Source: CBDFKB01 sp965248715 (GTDB lineage Bacteria > Pseudomonadota > Alphaproteobacteria > Rhizobiales > Rhizobiaceae). From it: DNA of 64,000 bases. Positions within the stretch are counted from its first letter, which is position 1. Each line of letters opens with the position of its first letter. The position numbers were made by a program, and so were the translations under genes. Below, one piece after another: positions 1-9,476 of this stretch. The stretch lies in NCBI GenBank assembly GCA_965248715.1, contig CBDFKB010000008.1, forward strand, positions 1,736,001-1,800,000. Direction: 5' to 3'. Below the pieces are notes generated by a model that saw only the letters and a list, made by a program, of their open reading frames with translations, ran no database searches and was not told where the DNA came from.

Positions 1-912
1 CAGCACACGGGTCTGCCGATCCTCTTCCCGTTCGACGATCGCATGGTGATGGCTAACCACTTCGCCCAATCGGAATCCAGCCGCCAGGCGGACATTAAGA
101 GCGATCGGATTGATCTTTCCGTAAATCTTTGGATCGAGCACTGGCGGCTCGATTTTGTCACGGTCGGGAACCGGATCGGTGGTTTGGCCCCATCCGGTAC
201 CGTTTGAGAAATCGACGTTTTGTACGATCGGTTTCGGGTTAAAACGCGGTGCCACCACCATGGGAAAACGCAACGAGAATTCGCCACCCGACTGGTGCAC
301 CGCTTCTTGATATTCGATCTGCACGATAACGGTTTCGCCAGGGCCGATATTAGCGACCGAATTGGTAAAAATATTGGCGCGCTCCTGTTCGAGCAATGCT
401 GCCTTCCTGCCTTCGCGCTTGGCCTGCTCGTAAATCTGGCGGGCCTCCTGGCGAGGCTTAATGATACCTTCTATCAGCCGCGTGCCGATCTGCATTTTCA
501 GCCGGTCGACCGCCGCCTGTTCGGGCAGTGGAAACACATATACGCCCTCGGTCCAGCCATCGCTTGGGTTTTCAAAGCGTTGGGTAACTTTGATACGGGC
601 GATCGGGCCAGAGATACGAATGTCCACGTCGGTGGCAAGGCGCGGCGCTTCGACATACCAGCCTTCGCGTTTCGATGGCAGCAGCAAGCCGCCCGAATTC
701 ATATCGTTGGGCCTGACCAGCGCGGCGCTGACCAGCGCAGTGCCGTCGGGAGCCGTGGCGGTCTGGGCGACAGCGCTCGACCATACGGCAACGCCGGCCA
801 AAATGGTCGCGAGCAGCACCACTACTAGAACGGATTTCGGCCAGCCATTCTGCTGCGCCAAAACATCGTTGTTGAAATTACTCACTTGATCAATTCTTGG
901 GTGAAAAGACAT
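1..912 (-). CDS. VIT-domain protein, marine proteobacterial sortase-target type (partial, 3' end outside window)
   Basis: The reverse strand is open for 304 codons from an ATG at 912 to the window edge, so the C-terminal part is missing. Residues about 27-49 form a hydrophobic signal or anchor segment ending near SSAVAQ. The following region has the features of a vault inter-alpha-trypsin (VIT) domain: the pattern RISGPIARIKVTQRFENPS, then YVFPLPEQAAVDRLKMQIG, then a charged stretch with QEARQIYEQAKREGRKAALLEQ, then NIGPGETVIVQIEY. In the known family a von Willebrand A domain and a C-terminal LPxTG-like sorting signal follow, usually with a dedicated sortase gene nearby; both would lie left of this window. 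Role inferred: secreted or membrane-anchored surface protein. The VIT assignment is firm, the sortase link is family knowledge only. Confidence 0.82.
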   Translation of the reverse strand, partial: MSFHPRIDQVSNFNNDVLAQQNGWPKSVLVVVLLATILAGVAVWSSAVAQTATAPDGTALVSAALVRPNDMNSGGLLLPSKREGWYVEAPRLATDVDIRISGPIARIKVTQRFENPSDGWTEGVYVFPLPEQAAVDRLKMQIGTRLIEGIIKPRQEARQIYEQAKREGRKAALLEQERANIFTNSVANIGPGETVIVQIEYQEAVHQSGGEFSLRFPMVVAPRFNPKPIVQNVDFSNGTGWGQTTDPVPDRDKIEPPVLDPKIYGKINPIALNVRLAAGFRLGEVVSHHHAIVEREEDRQTRVL

Positions 913-1179
913 GGAAATCCCCTACCATCGTAATTTTAAACGGTGTTCCACGCAAACCGGGCCGGGTTATGCCGAAATTGCGGCTTTCCACGACATTTGT
1001 TGTGGTTAGAATGTGGCGGGGCCATTTACGATCACCTGAGCACCGCTAAAAACCCTTCTTTTGGGTCCTGGGAGCAATTTTTCGTTTTTGCGTTCCTCAA
1101 ATATTTCAACATATTATCCGGTACTCGAAACTTCAAAATCACACCCAGCCCAACAAAATCGAGGGTTTTTGGCAGGTGC

Positions 1180-1779
1180 TCACCTGCTGTCAGCAAGTCG
1201 GCGCAGTTTTGCCAACGCCGCTTCGCGCGCCTCGCCCCAGGCGATGGTGCTGGCGAGATGGCCCTTTGCGTCTATCAAAAAGACCGTTGCGGTGTGGTCG
1301 ACGGTGTAGTCGTTGTCACCGGTCGCAACCTTGTCGACATAGACGTTGTAGGCCAAAATGATCGCATTAATCGCTTCAGGGGCATCAACCGGCGCGGTGA
1401 TAGCGGTGATCCGTGGGTCAAACGCAGAAAGATATTCGGCCAACACGGTTGGCGTGTCACGTGCCGGATCCACGGTAACAAAATAAAAATCAATATTGCC
1501 CGCCAGTTCGCCTAAATCGGCCAGCCAACCGCTGGCTTCATACAAGGTTGTCGGACACACTTGCGGGCAATGGGTAAAGCCGAAAAACAACACATGGGAA
1601 CGACCGAGCAAATCACCATCGGTAATCGGCGCACCGTGCCCGTCGATCAGCTCGAACGGGCCACCGAGGCTGATCGCGCTGCGATTTGCGGGAAATTGAG
1701 CCGATCGTGTTGACGCATAAAGCACCCACACTGTCAGCACCGCCGCCGCAATCCATAAAACTATTCGCAGATTTCGCAT
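1180..1779 (-). CDS. SCO1/SenC family copper chaperone-like protein
   Basis: 199 residues from ATG 1779; a TTG one codon upstream is a weaker alternative. An N-terminal membrane helix (about residues 5-22) anchors a thioredoxin-like domain facing the periplasm. The copper-binding pair is visible as HCPQVCP (Cys71 and Cys75), with the third ligand His162 in VDHTATVF. The spacing and total length fit the SCO family, which delivers copper to the CuA site of cytochrome c oxidase or acts as a thiol reductase. It stands alone here, between the VIT gene and the FadL-like porin, with no oxidase genes adjacent. Whether it serves an oxidase elsewhere or has a redox role cannot be told from sequence. 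Confidence 0.9.
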   Translation of the reverse strand: MRNLRIVLWIAAAVLTVWVLYASTRSAQFPANRSAISLGGPFELIDGHGAPITDGDLLGRSHVLFFGFTHCPQVCPTTLYEASGWLADLGELAGNIDFYFVTVDPARDTPTVLAEYLSAFDPRITAITAPVDAPEAINAIILAYNVYVDKVATGDNDYTVDHTATVFLIDAKGHLASTIAWGEAREAALAKLRRLADSR

Positions 1780-1935
1780 CAAGATGGCCGATCGTCGTTA
1801 TACAACGTCACCGTTTCTTCGAAACGCTACCCGCTCCAACAGTTTTTTTTTGACCGATTTCCTCATCCTTTTGATGGTGTCATCAATAGGAAAAGGCTCA
1901 AATGCCAAAGGAATTGCGGTGAACATGTAGTAGCC

Positions 1936-3219
1936 CTACCAGTTGAAGGTAGCGCTGGCGCTGAAAATGCCAAGGTCGGAATCGATCGAGCCGGCAAAGG
2001 TACCGGTCGTGCCGCCGCCAACCGTCAAATCCGTATCTTCAAAGAACACATGGGTATAGGCGAGATCGATGGTCACCGCGTCGGAATGACGATGGCTGAT
2101 GCCGCCGGAAACCGTAATCCTGGCACTGTCGGGCTGGATAGTGGAACCAGCGCCATTGTTTACCGATTGAGTATACCCGCCACCAAATCCGATGGTGGTG
2201 CGTTCGGATACCGCCAACGATGCGCCGCCAAAAAACGACCAGGTGTCGCTCCAATTTTGCGGGCGCACATCATCCGGCCTGACAATGGTTGGAAACTTTA
2301 TCCGCAATTCGTCGAACACGCTCCAATTGGCCCATTCGAGTGTACCGTGCAGGGTCAGCGCTGGGTTGAGCATGTGTGACACGCTTGCGGTGATGATATC
2401 CGGCGTGGTGATTTCATAATTCACCGCAACCGACGGGATACCCAAAAGTGCCGCTCCAGCGGTACCGTTAAAGGTGTGGCGCATATGCGAACGATATCCA
2501 ACCCCCAACGTGGTATAAGGCGAAGCTTCGAACAACAACCCGGCGGTAAAGCCGGTTGTGATGTCATCGCCTTCAGCAAACCCTTCCGCCGGAACAAACG
2601 GGCCGCCGGTTGGGATCAACTCGAATTTCCTTAAATCCGTATCGAAGCTTTGGATTTGCAAGCCACCGGCCACGGTCCATCGATCACTTAGCCGTACCGC
2701 CAACACCGGGTTGATGTTGATCGCGGTCATTTCCGACTTGGTTAGTTGGAACCGTCCGAGCCAGTCAAGCGGGGTAGAAATGTCAGAGCCAAACGGTCCC
2801 GAAACACCGATGCCGAGCGAAACCCGGTCGCTCGCAGCAAATGATGCAAACAGACCACCGGCGAGCGCCGTATCTGCTATATTGCCGGTTGCAGATCTGC
2901 CAACCACTGGCAGGCCAAAAATATTGGTCGCGGATGCACCTTCGATTTCAATGTGGGGATCAAACACCCGCAGACCGACGGTCAGCGAGTGCGGGTCATT
3001 GAGGACGATGGTGGCCGGATTATAAAACAAATGGCTGGCATTGTTGCCGCGCGATGCGGCGCCAGCAAATCCGGTTATAGCAGCCGAGGTTGACTGTTCG
3101 CGCACATAAAACCCGGAAGCGTTAGCGGCTTCGGGCACAATAAACGTCGCGCCAACAACAGCTATTATCCCAACAATGGGTTTGGCGCACCGTTTGCCAC
3201 CGACAATTATACGCCCCAT
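1936..3219 (-). CDS. Outer-membrane transport protein, FadL/TodX (OMPP1) family
   Basis: 427 residues from ATG 3219, which has a clear ribosome site (GGGAGAG, four bases upstream); a TTG just before it is unlikely. The signal peptide ends near ANA, and the mature protein starts SGFYVREQSTSAAITGFAGAAS, the typical FadL N-terminal plug region with the conserved GxAxxxGxNAS-like stretch (AASRGNNAS) followed by NPAT. The remainder shows alternating beta-strand segments rich in Gly and aromatics, and the last residues (SASATFNW) end in an aromatic residue as expected for barrel insertion by the Bam complex. The family forms 14-stranded barrels importing long-chain fatty acids or hydrophobic compounds. 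Substrate unknown. Confidence 0.88.
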   Translation of the reverse strand: MGRIIVGGKRCAKPIVGIIAVVGATFIVPEAANASGFYVREQSTSAAITGFAGAASRGNNASHLFYNPATIVLNDPHSLTVGLRVFDPHIEIEGASATNIFGLPVVGRSATGNIADTALAGGLFASFAASDRVSLGIGVSGPFGSDISTPLDWLGRFQLTKSEMTAININPVLAVRLSDRWTVAGGLQIQSFDTDLRKFELIPTGGPFVPAEGFAEGDDITTGFTAGLLFEASPYTTLGVGYRSHMRHTFNGTAGAALLGIPSVAVNYEITTPDIITASVSHMLNPALTLHGTLEWANWSVFDELRIKFPTIVRPDDVRPQNWSDTWSFFGGASLAVSERTTIGFGGGYTQSVNNGAGSTIQPDSARITVSGGISHRHSDAVTIDLAYTHVFFEDTDLTVGGGTTGTFAGSIDSDLGIFSASATFNW

Positions 3220-3473
3220 CAATCTCTCCCAGCAACTTGTTCGCTTCCCGACATAATACCGGGACTTGTTTCAGCCTAAACTTTTTGCCGGGCAGTGCAC
3301 AAGCCATTCCACAAGTTACCAAAAGAAGTTTTGAGAATTCGTGGGAACCGGACCGGCTTGGAAGATGAACCCAAAATGAACGCGTGGTTGCAGCGCGGTT
3401 CAGGCGCCATCGTTTATCGTAAATCTAATCCGGCGTGACTGGAGAAACTGACACAGCAGCAAGGACCAATCCC

Positions 3474-3869
3474 ATGAGAAATTCTGCCAAGACCCTTGTG
3501 GTCGGTGCGCTGATCGCAATTGCCACCGCAACCGCCATTCCAGCCACTGCCAATGCCGGAAAAATCAACATCGGCATCCATGTCGGTCACACCCATTCAT
3601 CGTCTGGTGCGGCGCCTTGGTATCCGCAGGACCAATGGAATGCTCGTCCCCGTCGGCATCGTGACCGCCACCATTCCAGGCATCACAATCGCCGTTGTTC
3701 GCCGCCGCGGGCGCTCAACAAAGCATCCAAAATGGGCGTCCACAATCCGTGGATTAAACGCATCAACAACCGCAAAATCGTGGTTGCCGGCTACCGGTGG
3801 GGCCATCCGGTGAAAATCAAATTCGCCCGCCAACGGCATTGTCCGGTGATTAATGTGCGGGGTTTCTGA
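3474..3869 (+). CDS. Small secreted basic protein with His/Arg-rich linker
   Basis: 131 residues from ATG 3474 (the longer reading frame from 3435 has no better start). The signal peptide runs to about residue 28 (TANAG). A stretch of histidines and arginines follows (RRHRDRHHSRHHNRR), then a C-terminal domain with two cysteines: RCSPPRALNKASKMG, then RKIVVAGYRWGHPVKIKFA and CPVI. This resembles short secreted proteins common in Rhizobiales whose function is unknown. The His-rich tract could bind metal, which is inference only. A strong terminator follows at 3909. Confidence 0.75.
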   Translation: MRNSAKTLVVGALIAIATATAIPATANAGKINIGIHVGHTHSSSGAAPWYPQDQWNARPRRHRDRHHSRHHNRRCSPPRALNKASKMGVHNPWIKRINNRKIVVAGYRWGHPVKIKFARQRHCPVINVRGF

Positions 3870-3908
3870 TCACCATTCACCAGTGAGCCTCCAGCCTAAT
3901 CAAACTTA

Positions 3909-3935
3909 GGGCCGCACAATGCGGCCCCACTTTTT
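3909..3935 (+). terminator. Intrinsic terminator after the 3474-3869 gene
   Basis: Perfect 8-bp stem GGGCCGCA / TGCGGCCC with a three-base loop (CAA), followed a few bases later by TTTTT. It lies about 40 bases past the stop codon. Confidence 0.85.
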
Positions 3936-3954
3936 GTTGCAAACCGGATTGGCC

Positions 3955-4130
3955 CTGGTGGAATGATTTTGACATTTGAGCCCCATTTGCAGCCTCACGC
4001 TTTATCAAATGTCAAATGTCAAATTTAGAACTTCCATTAGATTCAATGTCTTCTTGGCGGTTCTTTTGACCCCAACATTTGCAATTCTAAGTGCTGCAAC
4101 GGGACGCAAATGTTGGAACTGAACCGCTGA
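3955..4130 (+). repeat. Two-hairpin intergenic repeat, family 2, copy 1
   Basis: Begins CTGGTGGAATGA, a decayed form of the CTAGTGGAATGA end seen elsewhere, and ends GGAACTGAACCGCTGA. It shares the diagnostic blocks TTTGACATTTG, CATTTGCAGC, ATTAGATTCAAT, GCGGTTCTTTTGA and ACGCAAATGTTGGAA with the copies at 27099, 51922, 57186 and 60797. The left half pairs with itself (GACATTTG with CAAATGTC), as does the right half. The copy fills the space between the secreted protein gene and the SIMPL gene. Confidence 0.8.
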
Positions 4131-4136
4131 GAAAAA

Positions 4137-4871
4137 CTACTGCTCGAGTTGCCATGCCACATTCACGGTAACCCGGTAAGAATTTTGTCCGGCTTCGACC
4201 GGCACCGCATCCGCAGCCGCCATCGACATTTCCATGCGCGCATGCGCCATCGGCATCGGGGGTGGGCGGTTGCTGGTTTCGCTGATTTCCAGAATCCGAC
4301 CGAGTTCGATACCGGCGGCCTCGGTCAATGTTTGCGCCTTGGCAATCGCGTTGGCCATCGCCGCCCGGCGAGCGTCGCTGATCGCGCTTTCGGGTTCGGC
4401 AGTGGTAAATTGGATTTGGCCGCCACTATTAACCCCTAGGCTAACCGCAGCATCGAGCACCTGGCCAACATTGCCAAGCTCGCGGACAATGACGGTCAAT
4501 TGGTTGGAGACCCGGTAGCCAACGATAACTGGCTGCGGCTGTTCGCCATTCGCGTGGCGTTTGGGATAATGATAGCGCGGCGAAATCGAAAAGCCCGAGG
4601 TTTGCAAATCTTTGCTCTCGATATCACGGTCGCGCATGTCTGCTATCACGCCATTCATCGCCTGATTGTTTGCATCCAGCGCCGCACGGGCCGTATCGGC
4701 TTCACGCAACACGGCGAAGGTGATTATCGCCATGTCCGGTGCGACCTGGCTTTCCCCGCTTCCCGTGACACGGATTGTACCCTTTTGGTCGGCATCGTCG
4801 CTTGCAATACCGAGGGGCGCTGATATGGCGATAATCACCATTGCGACTAGCATTGTCATGGTGGATTGCAT
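4137..4871 (-). CDS. SIMPL domain (DUF541) periplasmic protein
   Basis: 244 residues. Start chosen at ATG 4871 because AAAGGAA precedes it at good spacing and the signal peptide then starts directly (QSTMTMLVAMVIIAI). The mature part begins TIRVTGSGESQVAPDMAIITFAV, the conserved opening of SIMPL proteins, and continues with the SGFSISPRYHYP and VSNQLTVIVREL segments and a VNVAWQL C-terminus. Family members are periplasmic or outer-membrane associated proteins of poorly defined function, several being tied to oxidative or envelope stress. It stands between repeat copy 1 and davB on the same strand, but 83 bases separate it from davB, so co-transcription is uncertain. Confidence 0.88.
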   Translation of the reverse strand: MQSTMTMLVAMVIIAISAPLGIASDDADQKGTIRVTGSGESQVAPDMAIITFAVLREADTARAALDANNQAMNGVIADMRDRDIESKDLQTSGFSISPRYHYPKRHANGEQPQPVIVGYRVSNQLTVIVRELGNVGQVLDAAVSLGVNSGGQIQFTTAEPESAISDARRAAMANAIAKAQTLTEAAGIELGRILEISETSNRPPPMPMAHARMEMSMAAADAVPVEAGQNSYRVTVNVAWQLEQ

Positions 4872-4954
4872 GGAAATTCCTTTCTTGGTTCCAATGCGGA
4901 CCGTGCCAGTACAATGTGCAAGCAATACGGCGAACGGCGCCAGTACGATTTTGA

Positions 4955-6625
4955 CTACTCCGGCAGTTCAATCGGCGCGATGGCATCGAAACAATCTCCC
5001 GGGCCAGGATTTTGCTCATGGGTGGCGCCGCCGAAATGGTTGACGATGCCCCAAACCGCGTTCAGGCCGGTCTGTACCGCACCCTCGACCCACCCAGGGG
5101 TCCAGGAAATGTCGTCGCCGGACAGGAAGATGCCCTTTTCGGATTTAGGCATTCCGTCCTGCATGAAATGGCAATACATGCGCCGATTGTAGCGATAATG
5201 GCCTGGCAACGAGCCTTTGAACGCGCCAAGGAAATTGGGATCCGCCTCCCAGGAAACCGAAATCGGATTGCCGATCACATGGCTGGCGATATCTACCTTG
5301 GGGTAAATTTTCTTCAAGGTATCGAGCGCCAATTCGACCCTGTCCTCGGTATCAAGCGGCAGCATTTTCAGCGCGTCACTCATCCAGGCATATGACAGGC
5401 ACATCACCGCCGGTTTATCTGGTCCGTTGTCGAACAAATAGGTGCCGCGGGTCACCCGGTCGGTTAGGGTCATGCTCATTTGTTCGCGGCCAGTCGACGG
5501 GTCAATGTCCTTCCAGAACGGCCGGTCGACCAGGACAAAGGTTTTCGACGATTGCATGTAGCGTGTGCGGTCAAGCGCCATCCACACTTTTTGCGAAAAC
5601 AAGGTTTCCTCGCATTCAATGTTGGTGGTCAGCATCCAGGTCTGGCAGGAAACTAGGGCCGCATCATATTCAGCAATATGGCCCCAGCGATCAGTGATCT
5701 CGATCTTGCCGCTCCGGTTTCGGCGCAAGCCTTTTGCAGCAGAGCGGGTAGCCCCGTTATGCAGCGCTGCCAAGGATATGCCATTTGGCCAAAAGGTGGG
5801 GTTTTCCGGCACGTGATGCCACAATCCGCGCGGTACTTGTTCAGCGCCACCGACAATCAACCATTGATTGTCATCGCAAGCGGTCATCACCACACGCAAG
5901 ATTTCCAGCATCGAGTTGGGAAAATCAGTGTCCCATCCGCCGGTGCCAAACCCGACCTGGCCAAAAATTTCGCGGTGGCGGAAAGAAAGTTTGGAAAACG
6001 CCTCGGAGGTGGCGATGAAATCATAAAACGTGCGGTCATCCCAATCTTCGACCAAACGGTCCCAGATCGCTTTTACCGCCTTGGCATCACGGTTGCGGAT
6101 CGCCTCTTGCATGGCCGGCAGATATGCGCGGCGCTCCAGTGCACCGTTCCATGCCTGTGCCACCTCTTTAAACAGCTCCGGCAAATCTTCGCTGGTGCGG
6201 GCAAAATGGCTGACCCCTTCAAGATCAATCACGGTACTGCCGGCAGCCTCTGTCAAAGGATTGGGGAACGGCTTGGTTTCCAGCCCCAGCATTCGCACAT
6301 AATAAAAGAACGCGGTTGAAGAGATCGGAAACCGCATACCCCCCAATTCGGCGACCACGCCCTCGGAACCCTCAAACGGTTGGCTGCGTAGCCTTCCGCC
6401 CAGTTGGGCCGATTCGTAGACTACCGGTTTCAGACCGAGCTTCATTAATTCATAGGCTGCCACCAAGCCCGACACACCGGCGCCGATAATCGCTACTTCG
6501 CTGCCGTGATATTTGGCCGGTATGGTGCCTAATCCCGCTTCATGGGAGATCCATTGATCGAAGGCGAACGGAAAATCCGGCCCAAACATAGTGATCTGCG
6601 CGTCTATCGATATTGGTTCGCTCAC
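4955..6625 (-). CDS. davB: Lysine 2-monooxygenase-like flavin amine oxidase
   Basis: 556 residues from a GTG at 6625 that overlaps the stop of the upstream amidase gene by four bases (GTGA), so the two are translationally coupled. The FAD-binding Rossmann motif is AIIGAGVSGLVAAYE (about residues 46-60), followed by the GG doublet in GGRLRSQPF and the ELGGMRFP motif of the tryptophan/lysine monooxygenase branch. The opening MFGPDFPFAFDQW, the block FGQVGFGTGGWDTDFPNSM and the C-terminal SWTPGWVEGAVQT closely resemble what I recall of Pseudomonas DavB. That enzyme oxidatively decarboxylates L-lysine to 5-aminopentanamide. The neighbouring DavA-like amidase supports lysine over tryptophan as substrate. 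A tryptophan 2-monooxygenase role is the main alternative. Confidence 0.85.
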   Translation of the reverse strand: MSEPISIDAQITMFGPDFPFAFDQWISHEAGLGTIPAKYHGSEVAIIGAGVSGLVAAYELMKLGLKPVVYESAQLGGRLRSQPFEGSEGVVAELGGMRFPISSTAFFYYVRMLGLETKPFPNPLTEAAGSTVIDLEGVSHFARTSEDLPELFKEVAQAWNGALERRAYLPAMQEAIRNRDAKAVKAIWDRLVEDWDDRTFYDFIATSEAFSKLSFRHREIFGQVGFGTGGWDTDFPNSMLEILRVVMTACDDNQWLIVGGAEQVPRGLWHHVPENPTFWPNGISLAALHNGATRSAAKGLRRNRSGKIEITDRWGHIAEYDAALVSCQTWMLTTNIECEETLFSQKVWMALDRTRYMQSSKTFVLVDRPFWKDIDPSTGREQMSMTLTDRVTRGTYLFDNGPDKPAVMCLSYAWMSDALKMLPLDTEDRVELALDTLKKIYPKVDIASHVIGNPISVSWEADPNFLGAFKGSLPGHYRYNRRMYCHFMQDGMPKSEKGIFLSGDDISWTPGWVEGAVQTGLNAVWGIVNHFGGATHEQNPGPGDCFDAIAPIELPE

Positions 6626-7446
6626 CGTTTTTCCTCCACTTTGTCATCGCCCGCCCTACAGAGCGAACCGTAAATATCCGCGCGCCGATTGGCCAGATAC
6701 GGCACGGCTTTTCGGCATTCCATCATGGTTTTGCGGTCGAACTCAGCAAATATCATCGTTTCGTCGCGACCGGCCAGCGCCAGGTGCGCACCGTCGACGC
6801 CAGCGATACAGCTAAGCCCGGCATAGGTCATGGTGTTTTCCATGCCGCAATAATTGGCGTACCCGATGAAGATTTGATTTTCTGCTGCGCGCGCCGGCAC
6901 CAATAGTTTCGAGACCATGTCGTATGGCACCATATTGGCGGTTGGTACCAATAATAGCTCGACGCCGGCAAGGCTTTGCATGCGAACCATCTCTGGAAAT
7001 TCAACATCATAACAGATCAACATTCCAAGCTTCCAACCGGAAAAGTCGATTGTCGGGAAGGCACCGTCGCCAGGGGCAAACAATTCACGGTCAATGGCAC
7101 CATACAGATGGTTCTTGCGGTAATTGCCAAGCCGGGTTCCATCGCCACCAATCATCTGCGCCGAATTATAAACCGTTCCGCCGTAAAGCTCCGGGTAGCC
7201 ATAAACGATCGCGATATTGTACTTGGCGGCGATCTCGCCGAGGGCAGCGGCTGAAGGACCAGCCATCGGTTCAGCCAATTTACGGGCGGCATCGGCACCG
7301 ATATCATATCCGCTGAGATACATTTCCGGGGTCACCAAAATATCGGCACCACCATCGGCGGCTTGCTTCACCGCCGCCGCCAGGCGCTGCAAATTGGCCG
7401 GTTTTTCAAGCGGATTGGACGGACATTGGTAGAGGGCGATTTTCAT
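6622..7446 (-). CDS. davA: 5-aminopentanamidase-like nitrilase-superfamily hydrolase
   Basis: 274 residues from ATG 7446 with ribosome site GAGGAAAA. The nitrilase catalytic triad is visible: Glu in LVTPEMYLSGYD, Lys in GNYRKNHLYG, and Cys in GMLICYDVEFPE. The sequence follows the DavA pattern (VPTANMVPYD, ANYCG, PYLANRRADIYG). DavA hydrolyses 5-aminopentanamide made by DavB to 5-aminovalerate, the second step of the aminovalerate route of lysine catabolism. Later steps (davT, davD) are not in the window. First gene of a two-gene operon with davB. Confidence 0.86.
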   Translation of the reverse strand: MKIALYQCPSNPLEKPANLQRLAAAVKQAADGGADILVTPEMYLSGYDIGADAARKLAEPMAGPSAAALGEIAAKYNIAIVYGYPELYGGTVYNSAQMIGGDGTRLGNYRKNHLYGAIDRELFAPGDGAFPTIDFSGWKLGMLICYDVEFPEMVRMQSLAGVELLLVPTANMVPYDMVSKLLVPARAAENQIFIGYANYCGMENTMTYAGLSCIAGVDGAHLALAGRDETMIFAEFDRKTMMECRKAVPYLANRRADIYGSLCRAGDDKVEEKR

Positions 7447-7673
7447 CGAAATTTTCCTCAAAAACCGATCGTATTATTGGCGCCACAATCGCCGGGCATT
7501 GCACGTTTGTAAACGCCGGATCGCTATTTACCGCGATTGGTCGCGCCCACCTCCATTCCTGCCGGCGATGCGGCATGTGGCGCGACGTAACCTTCGAATC
7601 GTGCAACAATCTCATTGTCGGCCAACTGCTGACCCACCGCCGATGCGCGACGGTGAAAGCGAAAGCAGATGTA

Positions 7674-9476
7674 ATGATCGGATCATTCCTTGCTCAAACC
7701 ACCCTGTTTTTGGCAGCGGCGGTGTTTGCAGCGCCAATAGCCAAACGTTTGGGGATCGGTTCGGTACTTGGTTATTTGTTTGCCGGCATCGCCATTGGCC
7801 CATACGGATTTGGCCTCATTTACTCGGTCTACCAGGTCGACAGCATTTTACACTTTGCCGAATTTGGTGTGGTCATTTTGCTGTTCCTGATCGGGTTGGA
7901 ATTGCGGCCAAAGCGACTGTGGACCATGCGCGGCGCGCTGTTTGGCGCCGGCGGCGCGCAATTTGCCATTACTGGCGTGTTGTTGTGCCTGCTGGCAGTA
8001 CTTGCCGGGCTCGAGCGTCACCATGCATTGTTGGTCGGTTTGGCGCTAGCATTGTCGTCGACCGCGTTCGCGATCCAGGTGCTGGAAGAAAAGCAAGAAT
8101 TGCGTCGGCGGCACGGGCGCCTCGCGCTGTCGGTGCTGATCTTTCAGGATATTGCGGCGATCCCGCTAATCGCTTTGGTGCCGATATTCGCGGCCGGCGC
8201 GATTTCGGGCGAAGAGATGTCCGCGCCTGGCGCATTTCGCATTCTGGCGACCGTTGCGGTGGTGATCCTAGCCGGCCGTTATTTGGTGCGCATGGTATAT
8301 CCGCTGGTGGCCGCCACCGGCGTTCGCGAGGCGATGACCGCTTCAGCACTTTTGATCGTCGCCGCGGTGGCATTGGTGATGCAGAGCATTGGCCTGTCGC
8401 CGGCGCTGGGCGGATTTCTTGCCGGGGTATTGTTGGCAGACAGCGAATTCCGCCATGAGATTCAGGCTGACATCGACCCGTTCGGCGGCTTGTTGATGGG
8501 GCTGTTTTTTACCGCTATTGGCATGTCGCTGAACCTGCAAATAGTGCTCGAACGGCCACACTATATTCTTGGCGCGGTCCTGTCGCTGATCGTCGTCAAA
8601 GCCGGGGTGCTCTATCTTATCGGCCGCTGGCAAAATCTGCCACCAGCTTCGTCGCGCCGGTTTTCGATTTCGATTTCCCAGGGCGGTGAATTTGCGTTTG
8701 TGATCTTCACCGCTGCGTTTGCCGCCGGCATTTTGAGCCGCGATCTGATGGAGTTCCTCACCGTGGTGGTGACGCTTTCGATGATCGCGACGCCGCTATT
8801 GTTGCTGGCCGACGAAAAATTCGTCAGCTCCCGTAATGCCGAAGAGCAGGATTTTGACCAGATGCCGGATGAGGTTCGGCCTGTAGTCATTGCCGGTTTT
8901 GGAAGGTTCGGGCAGATTGCGGCACGGATTTTCCGGGCCAAGAAAATTCCGTTTACCGCGCTTGATTCCAGCATCGCACAGATCAATGTGGTGCGGAAAT
9001 TCGGCGCCCGGATCTATTATGGCGACCCGAGCCGGGTTGATATTCTACGCGCTGCGCAAATTTCCAACGCCAGGGCCTTTGTGCTCGCGGTCGACGATGT
9101 GGAAGCGTCGATACGCATCGCATCAGTGATGCGCAAACACTTTGCCCATGTGCCGGTGTTTGCCCGTGCCCACAACCGCAACCATGCGCACCGGCTGATG
9201 GATGAAGGGGTCAAAGTGATCCTGCGCGAGACATTTTTATCCGCGCTTGACTTGACCGGTGATGTATTGCGCGACCTCGGCATCTCGGAACGCGAGGTGC
9301 GCCACACCCTTGAGACCTTCAAAGAGCATGATCAACGCCTGCTTTATGAGCAATATGAACACTACACCGATGATGAACGGATGCGGGCCAGAACGATGAA
9401 AGCAAACGAGGAGTTGGAAGCGCTGTTTGCCGAAGACGCTCGCACCCATGTCACCGAGACCGAAAAAGAGGAGTAA
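7674..9476 (+). CDS. Monovalent cation:proton antiporter, CPA2/Kef type with TrkA-N domain
   Basis: 600 residues from ATG 7674; upstream in-frame starts give a non-hydrophobic extension, and the signal-anchor begins here (IGSFLAQTTLFLAAAV). About twelve membrane helices cover residues 1-385, including the family motif GxxLGYLFAGIAIGP and FLIGLELRPKRLW. A soluble part follows with a Rossmann nucleotide site, VVIAGFGRFGQIAARI (GxGxxG), matching a TrkA-N/RCK domain that gates Kef-type potassium efflux by NAD(H) or glutathione adducts. The C-terminus is a charged helix (KEHDQRLLYEQYEHYTDDERMR). Divergent from davA with a 227-base intergenic region. KefB versus KefC cannot be decided. Confidence 0.9.
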   Translation: MIGSFLAQTTLFLAAAVFAAPIAKRLGIGSVLGYLFAGIAIGPYGFGLIYSVYQVDSILHFAEFGVVILLFLIGLELRPKRLWTMRGALFGAGGAQFAITGVLLCLLAVLAGLERHHALLVGLALALSSTAFAIQVLEEKQELRRRHGRLALSVLIFQDIAAIPLIALVPIFAAGAISGEEMSAPGAFRILATVAVVILAGRYLVRMVYPLVAATGVREAMTASALLIVAAVALVMQSIGLSPALGGFLAGVLLADSEFRHEIQADIDPFGGLLMGLFFTAIGMSLNLQIVLERPHYILGAVLSLIVVKAGVLYLIGRWQNLPPASSRRFSISISQGGEFAFVIFTAAFAAGILSRDLMEFLTVVVTLSMIATPLLLLADEKFVSSRNAEEQDFDQMPDEVRPVVIAGFGRFGQIAARIFRAKKIPFTALDSSIAQINVVRKFGARIYYGDPSRVDILRAAQISNARAFVLAVDDVEASIRIASVMRKHFAHVPVFARAHNRNHAHRLMDEGVKVILRETFLSALDLTGDVLRDLGISEREVRHTLETFKEHDQRLLYEQYEHYTDDERMRARTMKANEELEALFAEDARTHVTETEKEE

